Positions 1 to 11,668 of a stretch of 64,000 nucleotides of DNA are shown piece by piece. This stretch comes from Thermothelomyces thermophilus ATCC 42464 (Eukaryota; Ascomycota; Sordariomycetes; Sordariales; Chaetomiaceae): contig NC_016473.1 in assembly GCF_000226095.1 (NCBI RefSeq), positions 1,054,001 through 1,118,000 of the forward strand. Reading direction: 5' to 3'. Every line of letters starts with the position of its first letter. Position 1 is the stretch's first letter. Under the pieces are notes generated by a model. It was given only the letters and a program-made list of their open reading frames with translations. It made no database searches and had not been told where the DNA came from. The translations under genes and the position numbers were made by a program.

Positions 1-41
1 AAAAAAAAAACCGCGGCTCGCTAAGCCCGTTGGACCCTTGG

Positions 42-1301
<1,260 letters not shown>

Positions 1302-3495
1302 CTTGTTGAAGTTGAAGGTTCTAGCCGGATGTCTGGTGAGACAGAAAAAAAAATTGTCGGCGGGCGAACGAGGTCGGGTGGTGTAGAATGAGCGGGAATT
1401 AATAATAACGGGGAACCGAGATGTTGCAGATGCGCCGGCGGACTTTTTGCGCTCGTTCGATGCTGCGCGACGGGCCCGACTCTGTGGCAAAGAAAAGGGG
1501 AAACCAGACGACCTAACGAGAATTAGGCCAAGTAATGGTTGTATCACTTGCAGCGACCAAAGTGTGCATTTATATCGAGACAAGGAGTCGCATTGACATT
1601 CGCCTCCATACACTACTAAGTACGGATGTACCCGAACACGTATGTATAGTCTCAATGTCCGAGTCCGAAAACGAAGCCGAAAGTGTCGATTTGACAATTG
1701 TTCCCCCCAGTCATCTTTTCGGCCTTCGCTCGGGAGTTTGCGGGGCGGCCCCACTCTGGAAATGCGCTTCCGCATTTGCCAATCAGGGGTCAGAGATTTC
1801 AAAAGACCCCTTGTGAGTGCTGCTGAGTCATCATACAGGGCCGCTCATGTATGTCCTTGGTATGGACTTCGCACGCAAGGGACGGATTACGTCCGCACAG
1901 ATTACGTCCGCACAGATTACGGTCCGTACAAGACAGCGTGCTTGGCAGGCACAATCTCATGTTCTCGATGTAGGTTTCCCTCTATGCTCATCTGACTTTA
2001 AATTTCATCAAAACAATCCAATATTTTGCTTCTTTGGTAGCAAATTAGAATCACCGAAACCTACTGTGCATAATTATTTGAAGAGAACGAAAGGTGATCT
2101 GTTGCCCTGCTACATAATTACCGCATTTGTTTACAAACATTCAACCAGTCTCAGGGGTCAGGGGATGGTTCGCTCCTGACGGCCTTTGAACAACGTGCCA
2201 TGCAACTTTAGAGCACACTCGGATATTCTACCACAATTGCATACCTCCATGTAATAGCACAGCATAATGTAGCTTGCTTGATTTACAGAATGGCACCTCA
2301 GGGTTCAAGCCGGTTTATGAAAGAGGGTGTGGTTCCGGAGGTTGTTCCCGATCTCCACGCGTACCTAGCTTCAATTCTTCTTGTGTTGTGCAAACAAAAA
2401 TGCGGTATGATTGAAGACTTTCGTTGGTTGATGACCTGTCTCGAACGCCATTCATCGGCCAATCCTCTCTCGTGTCGTTTGCTAGTTTGGTTTTCCGTTA
2501 CTTCGCATACAACTACAGCTTAACCTCTCGCTACCGTAGCACTAATTATTACGACAAACTAGTCGTGCGTTGGATGTTATGCTATTCACATAAAAATTGG
2601 TGGATGCTTTCAATCTCACTCCAAGCACCGTTTAATAGAATGTAGTTGGAAAGGCACACTCTCGGTACATCTGCATGGCTCGGGGGAGAAGTGTCAGTCG
2701 ATGAGGCATTCCGGTGATTAATTACCTATTCACGGATCAGAATGAGAACTGACTTGATCTTTGATTTTATTTTTTGAAATTTGAGGCGCCAACTCCCTTC
2801 CTCAGGCACCATCAGCTCGCACAGGCCGGTGCCGGTCCTGGCCTGACCGTGAGTCTTTCATTCTGAAAAGTCACCTAATCAAGCCCCGGGCGCGACGGAG
2901 AGGCTCCCGAGCACTCCCGGGCCTGCTGACTTGCAAGACCTCCGGGGAAGTGGGGCTTTTCCAACGTCTTCCGGCTCCGATTTCCTCGGGATCCGGAATC
3001 CGGAATCCGCTATTGGCCGCCCGAATCACACGGGGTACGCCAGGCGGCGGTCGACTGACACGATGGCATTCTCGCATCGTCGCTGTTACTCTCTTGCCTC
3101 GCCGGGAACAAACCGCTCTTTTCCTTTCCGTGGAAAGGCAGGTTGCTCAGTCAACAACAGTTCCAGCGTCTAGAACCAAACCATGCTTCTTCTTTTCTCG
3201 CACTGAACAGCGACACTTAATCGGTCTTCGCGTGATAACTCCTCCCACGCTTGTTATTGATGCGACAGCCACAAACTTCTGTTCGTTTGTCACGAGCTTC
3301 CCTTTCTTTCTACAGTCACTCGTCTTCCCACGACATCAGCGAAATTCACTCGATATCGGCGAAATCGTCGCACATCAGCGAAAAGGCCTACCAAACATCG
3401 GCGAAAACGTCCAACATCAGCGAAAACATATCAGACATTGGTGATATCTGCCAAACATCGGCGAAAACGTCGCCGTTCAAACAAGATTGAACAAT
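1302..3495. other. Intergenic region between HEM2 and the gene at 3604
   Basis: About 2.2 kb upstream of two divergent genes. No frame has convincing codon bias or a recognisable protein. It contains a short direct repeat (about 2.7 copies of a 15 bp unit near 1885-1930), a moderately AT-rich stretch (2000-2800) and, at its right end, a degenerate tandem repeat annotated separately. Confidence 0.6.
3330..3476 (+). repeat. Degenerate tandem repeat with unit near CATCAGCGAAAACGTC
   Basis: About seven to eight imperfect copies of an 18-20 bp unit whose core alternates between CATCAGCGAAA and CATCGGCGAAA. It lies just upstream of the probable 5'UTR intron of the downstream gene. Two plus-strand frames stay open through it, and one reads as a run of IS(A/E)K-type repeats. 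Confidence 0.75.
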
Positions 3496-3550
3496 GTAAG
3501 TTTAGTTTGAAACACTCTTTTTTTATATCTCCTAACCCGCCTCTCAACAG
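3496..3550 (+). other. Probable 5'UTR intron of the gene at 3604
   Basis: A 55 bp segment with a perfect GTAAGT donor at 3496, a CTAAC branch-type motif near 3532 and a CAACAG acceptor ending at 3550. An in-frame stop at 3586-3588 separates the acceptor from the ATG at 3604, so the intron would be in the untranslated leader. Confidence 0.6.
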
Positions 3551-3603
3551 CTGAAGTTGATGGTTCGAGTTGTTCCCTTCGATACTAATCTCTCGAAGCA
3601 ACA

Positions 3604-5562
3604 ATGGCCGGATCCACGGACCAGCAGAGCGGTAGAAGGGAAGCGAGCGACTCGGTCGACCGCCCCGGCAGCCCCGGGACCCAATCGCCGATCCCACGGA
3701 TTGTCGTCGAGCCAGCCGACGACAGGATTGGCGACAACGGACCTCCCCCGGCTACCCGCCAGTCCGCGGCTCCGAGAGAACGCCCTCGCCTCTCGGAGCG
3801 ACCCTTCCTTGAGGTCCCAAGCCCCCCTCGGCCTTCCCACCGGCGCCTCGGTTCGCAGCAGATCGGTTCCTCCCAGCCCAGCCGCGAGCCCAGCCGCAGC
3901 CGCATTCCCCAGTCGCTGACCGGCACACTCGGTCTGCCCCCGCTGATGACCGGGCCCATCCACCCCCTCCGGATGCACCCGGTCCACCTCACAGGCTCGT
4001 CGAGCATGCCCATCGCCGACACCACAGGCCGCCCTTTGGGCCTACGCTACGACGGCAACCCGTACACGCTTCAAGGAAAGGCAGTCATGGAGAAGGTCGA
4101 CAAGATGCTGGCCGCCAGCAGGGCCCTAAAGCCCGAGGCCGAGAGGAGCTCCAAGGGCTCTAGGTCCGGGGCTGCGGGGGCGATGGGCTTCCTGAAGAAG
4201 CTCCGATCCCCCTCCCAGCTCTTCTCTAAGCCTAAGCCGCGAGTACCGATCAAGCCGCACCAGATCCGGCACATCACCGGCAGCCTCGAGCCGCTTCCGC
4301 TGCCGGAGCAGACCAGGCATGTCCCCAGCGTCTGCCTCCGCCGCAACGAGCTAGGAAACCTCAAGCGGGAAAAAGCCCTGCGCGTGCTAGGAGAGACGCC
4401 TAACCTTGACCCCCTCCCGTCTATAGACCTCGACCCGGCCGCTACCTCCCCGGATCTATCCTTCTCGTCAACCTCCATATCTACAGAGGATGACCACCCC
4501 TTCTTCTCGCGTTCGGGCACCACTACCACCGCGGATATCGCCACCGATACCGCTACTAATACCATCACCACCGCCAATAACAATACCACCACTACCACTA
4601 TGGCAGCAGCAGTAACAACAGAGACCGTAGCAGAGACAGCTACACTAAGCGGCCGAGCGCCCGCAGGGTTTGAGACGCGCCCCCTCCGCGCCGCAAGGTC
4701 CGAGAGCGCTCTGCCATTATCGTCGTTATCGTCGTCGTCATCGACGATGTTACCGCGGGTGAGCCACCAGCGCCAGCTCCGGCCCTTCCTCCTACCCGCC
4801 CTCATTCTCGCGCGGGAGATGGAGGCGAGGGCCGAGGCCGCCGAGGCCGCGGCGGCAGCCAAGCGCGCGAGGCTTGCGGCGGCCGCGGCACGTAATAATG
4901 GTGGTCATAGTGGTGGTAATGCTACCACTGTCGTTAGTAGGTCAGGTTCTTCCCGGGGAGTCACTTCTGGTGCCGGCGCGGGTACGGCTGCCGGCGCGGG
5001 TGCAGGCATCCGTACGGCCCCTGAAAGCCCGACAATGGCGGCGCGCACTACCACTACTACTATTACCACCACCACTAGCAACAGCACCACCAGCAGCACA
5101 AATGCCGGCGCGGGCATGCACACCAGCACGCGCGCGTTCAGACGACGATCGCGTAGCGTTCCCAGCCTCGACGCCCTGCTAACCACGCCTCCGCTCCAGG
5201 GACGCCCGCGCCCGCACCCACAGGCCGACGCAGAGGGCGCAGGGCCCAGAAGCGCGGCTGGTGCTGGTGCTGGTGCTGGTGCTGGTGCTGGTGCTGGTGC
5301 CGCCGCCGCTGTCGCTCCTCCCCCGTCGCGGTGGGTGAGCCCGCGTGCCGGCGGGGGCGACCGGGTCGCCACCAAACGCCACCCCACGCCCGCGCTGGGG
5401 GACCTGGCGGCGCTGGAGCGGGCGCTGCGCGAGAGGTTCCCCGGTCTCGCGGGCGAGGGGTCGCGGGTGGTGGTGGTGGAAGAGAACGAGGAGGAGGTGG
5501 AGGAAGAGGAGGAGGAGGAAGGTAAACCGGGGGACTTACAGCCGCCGGCGGGATATTTCTAG
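3604..5562 (+). CDS. Unrecognised low-complexity protein, 652 aa
   Basis: A 652-codon reading frame, strongly GC-biased at third positions. I do not recognise a family. The N-terminal 130 residues are Pro/Arg/Ser-rich. A more ordered stretch around residues 140-290 (GRPLGLRYDGNPYTLQGKAV, then FLKKLRSPSQLFSKPKPR) looks like the conserved part. The rest is disordered: Ser/Thr-rich tracts, Ala-rich and Arg-rich stretches, a Gly-Ala dipeptide repeat encoded by 6 bp repeats at about 5258-5301, and a Glu-rich tail. No signal peptide or membrane segment is seen. A GTAAAC near 5522 could be a splice donor, so the last few codons are uncertain. The stop at 6 of the preceding codons (3586) fixes the start at 3604 unless an upstream exon exists. 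Confidence 0.6.
   Translation: MAGSTDQQSGRREASDSVDRPGSPGTQSPIPRIVVEPADDRIGDNGPPPATRQSAAPRERPRLSERPFLEVPSPPRPSHRRLGSQQIGSSQPSREPSRSRIPQSLTGTLGLPPLMTGPIHPLRMHPVHLTGSSSMPIADTTGRPLGLRYDGNPYTLQGKAVMEKVDKMLAASRALKPEAERSSKGSRSGAAGAMGFLKKLRSPSQLFSKPKPRVPIKPHQIRHITGSLEPLPLPEQTRHVPSVCLRRNELGNLKREKALRVLGETPNLDPLPSIDLDPAATSPDLSFSSTSISTEDDHPFFSRSGTTTTADIATDTATNTITTANNNTTTTTMAAAVTTETVAETATLSGRAPAGFETRPLRAARSESALPLSSLSSSSSTMLPRVSHQRQLRPFLLPALILAREMEARAEAAEAAAAAKRARLAAAAARNNGGHSGGNATTVVSRSGSSRGVTSGAGAGTAAGAGAGIRTAPESPTMAARTTTTTITTTTSNSTTSSTNAGAGMHTSTRAFRRRSRSVPSLDALLTTPPLQGRPRPHPQADAEGAGPRSAAGAGAGAGAGAGAGAAAAVAPPPSRWVSPRAGGGDRVATKRHPTPALGDLAALERALRERFPGLAGEGSRVVVVEENEEEVEEEEEEEGKPGDLQPPAGYF
5258..5301 (+). 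repeat. GCTGGT hexanucleotide repeat inside a coding region
   Basis: About seven tandem copies of a 6 bp unit encoding an alternating Gly-Ala run in the protein at 3604-5562. It is in frame and so can change length without a frameshift. Confidence 0.8.
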
Positions 5563-6096
5563 GTCGGCGGGTGAGAGCACGTGGCGACGGGTTTGTATGG
5601 GTATTTGGGACGTTTTTTTTTTTCCTTTTTCTCCTTTTTGTTAATTTTTTTTATCTTCTTTATAGCTACGATGATACCCCGAATGACTCTCAGTTATAGG
5701 TTGGGACAATATGGGAACTTGGGAGTTTGGGACCGGGGGGAACCGATAATGACGGGATGATAGAAGCGCACGGCCTGGGGCCCCTTATGATCTAACGAGA
5801 TGATACGACTTGGTGATAGAATGCCGCTTAGGGGTCGGCGAACCCGTTAAAGTGGCGCTGCACAGTAACTAACTTAACGTGCCAATTGATCAGGGGTTCT
5901 TGCGTGTTCCGGGTTACAAGGCAACAGTATGACGTCACTGGTATTGGCGGCCGTTGGGATCAAAACCCTGGCCGCATTCTAGTCAAAGACTTGCTCAAGT
6001 GAACCTGAGGCAGCAAAGCTAGTTATCTTCCGCGATTGGTTTGGAGACGAAATAAATTTCTTGTTTGATTGAAACCAAGACCGAGACCGCGACTGC
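5563..6096. other. Convergent intergenic spacer
   Basis: A 534 bp gap between the 3' ends of two convergent genes. It has a T-rich stretch just after the upstream stop, consistent with a 3' UTR. I see no gene, RNA or repeat in it. Confidence 0.5.
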
Positions 6097-7056
6097 TCAA
6101 TTCGGAAACACGAGGTTGTTCTTGATCTTGGCGACGTCTTCTTCGGATAACCCTAGAGGGCCCCTGACGTAACCCTCAAACCCGCCATACTCGGCGTCCA
6201 CGGCCTTGACGAACGCCTCCCAGCAACCGAGTTTCAGGTTGGCCATGTTCCTGAACCCGCGCGCGTCCATGTTTGCAGCCATCCGTCCTTTCGTCACATA
6301 GGCAAGCAGCTGCTCTTTCGCCGGCTCGATGCCAATTCTCGACAGCAGGTAGTCGAGCGCGATCGTCTCGGCGCCGGCGCCCGCCAGGCTCAGCAAGATG
6401 GCAGCCACGACGCCAGTGCGATCTCGTCCCGCTTGAATCCTCGTGTTAGCATGTGCTCTTAAGATAAGAAAGAGAGAAAGAGGAGAGAAAAGAGACAGGC
6501 CAGAGACAAAAAGATTGATAAAACTCGAGCAACACACACCATTACAATGGAACAGCACCGCCCCCCGCTCCCACCCGTCCCTGACCTGTTCCAGCACCGC
6601 CCGGATACCCCCCCGGTACAGCCGCAGCACGTCCAGGTACATACGGACCGCGCCCTTCTCGCCCTCGCCCTCCCCGAAGTCGTCCAAGTTCGGCGCCAAG
6701 CCCTCCTCGGGCTCGATCCAGATCTCCTCGACCCCGTCGACCGCGGGCTCCGGCCGGCGCGCCCGCTCGCCCGCCGTGCGCAGGTCGACCATCCTGCCCA
6801 CGCCCAGCCGCTCCCGGAGCGCGGCCCGGCCCTCGGCCGACACCTCGGTCGGGAAGACGGCCGTGCGGTAGAGCCGCCCCGGGGGGATGGGCGAGCCCGG
6901 GACGAGCCCGAGGTCGCGGGCGTTGAAGGTGTCCGGGATGGACACGAAGGGCGGCGAGGCAAGAACGGCGGCGAGGGTCGTGGCCGGGAGTGGAGTGAAG
7001 ACGTCGGTATGGGCCAGGGCGAGGAGGAAGTCACGGTCCGGAGTTGTGCTGGACAT
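6097..7056 (-). CDS. Tyrosine phosphatase-like protein (Y_phosphatase3 type)
   Basis: Two exons, 7056-6540 and 6431-6097, separated by a 108 bp intron (GTGTGT donor, GCTAAC branch, TTCAAG acceptor). Splicing restores the phosphatase signature: exon 1 ends in FHCN and exon 2 begins AGRDRTG, giving HCNAGRDRTG, the CX5R P-loop with catalytic Cys and Arg. The upstream FNARDLG and RLYRTAVF motifs and MVDLRTAGER are typical of the fungal tyrosine/serine phosphatase family (PF13350-like). The spliced product is 283 aa. No signal peptide is seen. These proteins dephosphorylate protein or lipid substrates; the actual substrate cannot be read from sequence. The region upstream (7057-8660) is the likely promoter. 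Confidence 0.88.
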   Translation of the reverse strand: MSSTTPDRDFLLALAHTDVFTPLPATTLAAVLASPPFVSIPDTFNARDLGLVPGSPIPPGRLYRTAVFPTEVSAEGRAALRERLGVGRMVDLRTAGERARRPEPAVDGVEEIWIEPEEGLAPNLDDFGEGEGEKGAVRMYLDVLRLYRGGIRAVLEQVRDGWERGAVLFHCNGVCCSSFINLFVSGLSLFSPLSLFLILRAHANTRIQAGRDRTGVVAAILLSLAGAGAETIALDYLLSRIGIEPAKEQLLAYVTKGRMAANMDARGFRNMANLKLGCWEAFVKAVDAEYGGFEGYVRGPLGLSEEDVAKIKNNLVFPN

Positions 7057-8660
7057 GTTTTGGTCTTCCGGCGTCGATTCCGTTGGTGTCTTGGGTCTGC
7101 TGCGTTTTTTGCGTCTCGGTCTGCGAAGGGAAAGCGAGGCTTGCCAGGCGCGCCAAGGTGTGGTCGCGGGGAGCTCGGCCGATATCTCCGGAGATTAGCT
7201 CGGAGGCGGGTTCGCATCGCGGTGCCGGACGGCAGAGAGTTGGACAGCCGCATCCCCCAAATACGGGATGCGGGCAGGCTGGGCAAGGAACCCGACGCCC
7301 TGCCCCGCAGAACCTCAACGCTCCACTTCCCCTTGCTGCTATCGTAAGCTTAATATCGACTCCACAGACGCAGGGACACGTGGCAGTGCGCCTATCCCGT
7401 TTCCTCATCTGAGCCCCTGAAACTGCGGGAGGCGATCCGAGCCCAGGCCCTAAAATTCTCCGAGTCTGGAGGGAGGCTCCTCCATGCTGAACTGATAAGC
7501 TTGTGCCCACTTGCTGCTTGCCTTGTTTGGCGGTTACAGTACTGTAGCCCGTACATTCTAAAAATTTGCCAGACGGGAAAACCGAAGATATGGGACAAGA
7601 TCCTGGACGCTTTATGATTTCTCTAAGCTTGGACTATCAGGTAGGCATTCGAGTCAAAATAGTATATGAAGAGTCACCACGAGCACTTCCCAAGCTTGAC
7701 AGGGCCTCAACCGTCTCGATCTGCTAAGCGCCTCCTCGAAACCTTCCAATATCCCGCCCGAGCTTCTACCCTCTTGTCTCTCGAAGCCAAGTACATATCG
7801 CTAGGCGTAAATCATAATCGTCGAACAGGAAGACGGCGATGTCCTCCGGGATTGGATGCGTTGAAATATAGAGAAGTGAACAAGGGCCACGAGATGCGAA
7901 ACGAAAATAGAACCTAGAACCCAGGATGCTGATGTGTGGACGTACAACAAGGGGGGACTGTTCAGAGTTAACCCGCAACTGGAGGTTCGGTGGCTGCTCT
8001 GCAGAGTCCTCATTGTTAGATTTGCTTGAAATCCCAGGCACTGACGGAGTGCGCTAAAAAGCCGAGTACTATCGAGGCCATACGATGGATTCGGGAATGT
8101 CAAGTGGCAATGTAAAACGAGGATCTGTTATGGGAACGGACTTTGCATGTAGAGGAGGAGCCTTGCCCGACCGGATCGATACTTGGGGAACTTGTGCTAG
8201 GTGCCTCCGATCTCGACTGTTCACCCGGCCCTTTTGGACCTGACACGCGTACACTATTTGTCCCGTCACTACCAGCAGGCCCAACTCAACCTCTTGCTAT
8301 AAATCCCCTCCAACTCGGCCTATCGATCTTTCAAAGAACAGTCGCGACCGGGGCTAGCGCTGCGTCCTGAGAGACCATTCCCATGCTGGTCTGGGCGCGT
8401 CTGCGAAGCGAGTCCCTTGCACGTGTGGCTAATCCCGCTTTCTCGCCTCCGGATCCCCCGCTTCCATCAGATGCCGCGACAATCTGAAGCACTCGTACTG
8501 ATAGATTGCGAACAGGCGCCAGTCGTTCGCCCCACCACCTTTCCTTCCCAGAACGCCAAGGTTGACCGGTATCCGGGCTCGTGGCAGCAAGACTTGTTTG
8601 GTGCCCCTAGGGTTCATATACCCTTACTGACAGAGCTAGGGTAGGCGGCCAAGACAGCCA
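7057..8660. other. Intergenic region upstream of the phosphatase gene
   Basis: About 1.6 kb between the phosphatase start and the IMP3 stop, both on the minus strand. The part next to the phosphatase (7057-7350) is GC-rich; the rest has mixed composition. No frame shows protein similarity or consistent codon bias. Confidence 0.5.
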
Positions 8661-9710
8661 TCAGAGAAGCTCAAAGTCATCAAGCTTGTCACGGTACTTC
8701 AAGATGTTCTGCTTGATCTTGCTGCCCACGGTCCAGGTGACGAAGTCCTCCATGTTCCTCGTCACGAGGAAGGCGGGATCACGGATCTCCTCGACGCCGA
8801 CACGCACGTGGCCTTGCTCGATGAGTTTCGTGGCAGCTTGTACGGTCTCTGCCATGCGTAGGCTGTCCATGTATTAGCAGCCTAACCCGGGTCAGTAGAG
8901 GGATGCCGTTTGCATACCGAGTCATAACAACAGGTAACCGTCGCCGAGCAAAGGCTGATACCGTCACGTTGTGCTCGACCTGGGAGAGCTTCGATTTGGT
9001 CTAGAATCGAAGGTTAATGACGCAGGCACAAAGCACCAACATTCGCGCCGCGAACGTACCGAAAGGATGCCCATGTCATAGAGCTTGTCCAGCAACAGAG
9101 TCTCGTGTTTCCTCCTGACTTCGTTTTCCGGCGGAAGGAGCTGTTCGGAAACTTAGTATGAGAGACCGCCCTGTCCACCACATGCAGCGCAAAGCAGACA
9201 TACACTAAGACGATGTGCTAATTGCCGGAGGGACTGGCCAAGGTCAGCAGGTGGACACCTTATTGGGACCGAGGAAGAGGGCAGGCACCTACACCACAAA
9301 GCCTGTTGTATTTGTGCTATTGAATAAAAAGTCAGTAACGGTACGCCGACACATCCTTGATCCAAGCGAGCGCGGCGGCTGAACCTCGAGCCTGTTGACC
9401 CGATCACGGTCAAGAAGGGAGATGGTGAATGTGAAGAGGTAGGACACACATAATCCTCTGGCTTTTGAATCATGTACCGCCTAAGTCGAATAAGCAAACA
9501 GCCATGCAAAAGGGCATAAATTGTGGGAATTACCTGGCAACGTCATGATGTCGGTGGTTGTTGTCCTGCTTATAATTGATGAAGTCGTGCCTAGCAAATC
9601 CGTCAGTCCCTGACTCTCCCCAGAGCTGCCACCAAGTTTCATTCAGCGATCCATATCGGAACTCACTTCTTCAGGAGCTTTTGCTCGTGAAACTTGAGTT
9701 TCCGTGTCAT
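8661..9710 (-). CDS. IMP3: U3 small nucleolar ribonucleoprotein Imp3
   Basis: A component of the Mpp10-Imp3-Imp4 complex of the U3 snoRNP, acting in the nucleolus in 18S rRNA processing. Eight exons rebuilt by hand: 9710-9667, 9590-9534, 9480-9450, 9316-9293, 9233-9204, 9140-9060, 9000-8918, 8862-8661. They add to 552 nt, or 183 aa, the same length as yeast Imp3. The product starts [20 protein letters not shown], continues through [21 protein letters not shown] and [19 protein letters not shown], and ends [13 protein letters not shown]...KLDDFELL. The S4-type RNA-binding domain is in the C-terminal half. All seven introns have GT/AG ends and matching phases. Three exons are only 24, 30 and 31 nt. 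The gene diverges from the bS18m gene across 433 bp. Confidence 0.93.
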
Positions 9711-10143
9711 TTCGAGTGTTCAAGACACAGTCCCTGGATATCCCTAGATACCAGAATGTCTTTCGCAGAGGAGACCTGGATCGCACGTCAAATGATTGGA
9801 AGATGGTGTACTGTTTGAATGATGAAAGGTCATCACATAGAGTAATAATATTTGGAGTACCTTGATGTTCGGATCTCTCGAAATTTTGCTGGGGAAGAAG
9901 TTCTGGCCCCACCAGTGCCCACTTGGCATTCCCTGCCTGCCGCAGGGCACCCGCAGCGCGACGACCCCAACCAAGGTTTGAGAACTTCCAACGGCACCAG
10001 GATTCGCGGTTCCAACCAATCCGGGCGCGCTAAAAGAAGATTCCGCCAAAAAGCGTCCAGACCGTCGGACCCCCAAAACCGAACCAACGCACCAGCTTGA
10101 CGACGCCGGCAGCGGACTCACACGGAACCCACAGCAAACAACC
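9711..10143. promoter_or_regulatory. Shared divergent promoter region of IMP3 and bS18m
   Basis: Only 433 bp separate the two start codons, so both promoters and 5' leaders must lie here. No clear TATA box is visible; the right half is GC-rich. The shared control is inferred from layout. Confidence 0.5.
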
Positions 10144-11061
10144 ATGTCGTCGTGCAGGCAATGGCTCTCGTCGGCCGTCCGCCAATGCCGGATCGGCCCG
10201 GCCCAGCAACAGCCGCGATCATTCTCGACTTCGGCGCCCGTTGCAGCCTGTCAGTCCATCCCTTCCCCTCCTCTCCGTCCTCCTGTTATCATAGCCACTC
10301 AGCCGCAAGCCCCGTCTCTAACAACGGCCACCGCCGCTTGCAGTCCGTAGCATCTTTGGAGACAACGAGTCCAACGCCGGGACAACGAGCAGCAGCGCCA
10401 GGAGACAGCGCCCGAGCTCCAACTCGAACGAGGCCCTGTACGGGCTGCTGACCGAGAGCGTGGAGCGCGGCGGGCCGCTCTCGGCCGAGGAGCAGCGCCA
10501 GGTGATGGAGCAGCAGGGGGGGCTCGGGGCGAGGGCCTACGTCAAGGACCTGCGGGCGACCGCCACGACCGACAACTACCTGCGCCAGATGCCGCGCCGC
10601 TGGCGGACCGGCGACGTCTACGCGCCCCGCGACATGAGCCCGGCCGAGATGCGCAAGTGGCGCCAGGGCCGCCGCCCGACCAGGGACATCATCGACATGC
10701 TGGGCTTCAACCCGCTTGATAACTACAAGGTCCGTGTGGCCGGGTCCTCTGACGTTTCTTTCTTCTTGATATATTTTTGACCTTTGGTGCAGAGAATAAT
10801 ACTGACCAGAGTGACAAACAAACGCAGAACTTCTCCCTCATCTCCGAGTTCATGACCACCATGGGCCGCATCAAGCACTCGAGCGAGACCGGGCTGCGCC
10901 CGGTCAACCAGCGCAAGATCGCCAAGGCCATCCGCCGGGCCATCGGCATGGGCCTGCACCCCAGCGTGCACAGGCACCCCGAGATCCTCCGGCTCAGCCG
11001 CCACGGCCTGCCGACCGCGTCCATCCCAACGCCATCGGATCCGTCGCAGAACAGGTTATAG
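10144..11061 (+). CDS. RSM18: Mitochondrial small-subunit ribosomal protein bS18m
   Basis: A component of the mitochondrial ribosome small subunit. Three exons: 10144-10249, 10344-10729, 10828-11061, with GTCAGT and GTCCGT donors and TTGCAG and ACGCAG acceptors. Phases match and give 241 aa. The N-terminus (MSSCRQWLSSAVRQCRIG) is basic and Ser/Arg-rich, as in a mitochondrial presequence. The bS18 core is at the C-terminus: NPLDNYK at the end of exon 2, then FSLISEFMTTMGRIKHSSET, followed by the basic NQRKIAKAIRRAIGMGL and the IPTPS tail. The region between (about residues 37-115) is a fungal extension. It is convergent with the CIA84-like gene (337 bp between stops). Confidence 0.88.
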
Positions 11062-11398
11062 GGGGAAGGGTGATAGGACCAAGAGGGAAAGGAGAACCGG
11101 ACCAACCCTTGGAGGATAACTATGCCGCCCTTCTTCACCCGGTGATGTTGTGTACAAAAATATTAGACCTCCCAAGCTGAGTTCCCATTGTATGATTATC
11201 ATGGAGAATAACCAAAACACGGGCCCGGCCATACAACCGTGGCCACGGCGCCCCTGAAACTGTATAGACCTTCTTGTTGTACATGTACAGAAGAGTGCTT
11301 CTTCTTTTTTTTTTCCCCTCCTGGATATTTCCTCTTTTTTTTTACAAGTCGCGAATTGCAACGTCGGCCCACACCAAACACCAGCTCTAAACAGAATC
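11062..11398. other. Convergent intergenic spacer
   Basis: A 337 bp gap between the 3' ends of the bS18m and CIA84-like genes. It contains two T-rich runs near 11305-11345 and no gene. Confidence 0.5.
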
Positions 11399-11628
11399 TT
11401 ATGCTCTCATATCCCTGACAATGTTGAACTTGGTGCCTCTTAACGTCTCCTTGCGGCCCTTCTTCTCCAGCTGGGCCCAAATGTCCGGGTACTCGGCCCG
11501 GGCCCACGCCTCAAACTGCTCCTTTCTGCTCTCGCCAGGGAGAGCATTATACGCCACGCCGAGTCTACCGGCTCGTCAGCATCGCGATTTCAACATGGGA
11601 CATTAGACAACTGGAAGAAAAGAAGTGC

Positions 11629-11668
<40 letters not shown>

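Noticed and set aside
3330-3476. CRISPR array
   Set aside because: The units are imperfect, directly adjacent without unique spacers, and the organism is a eukaryote.
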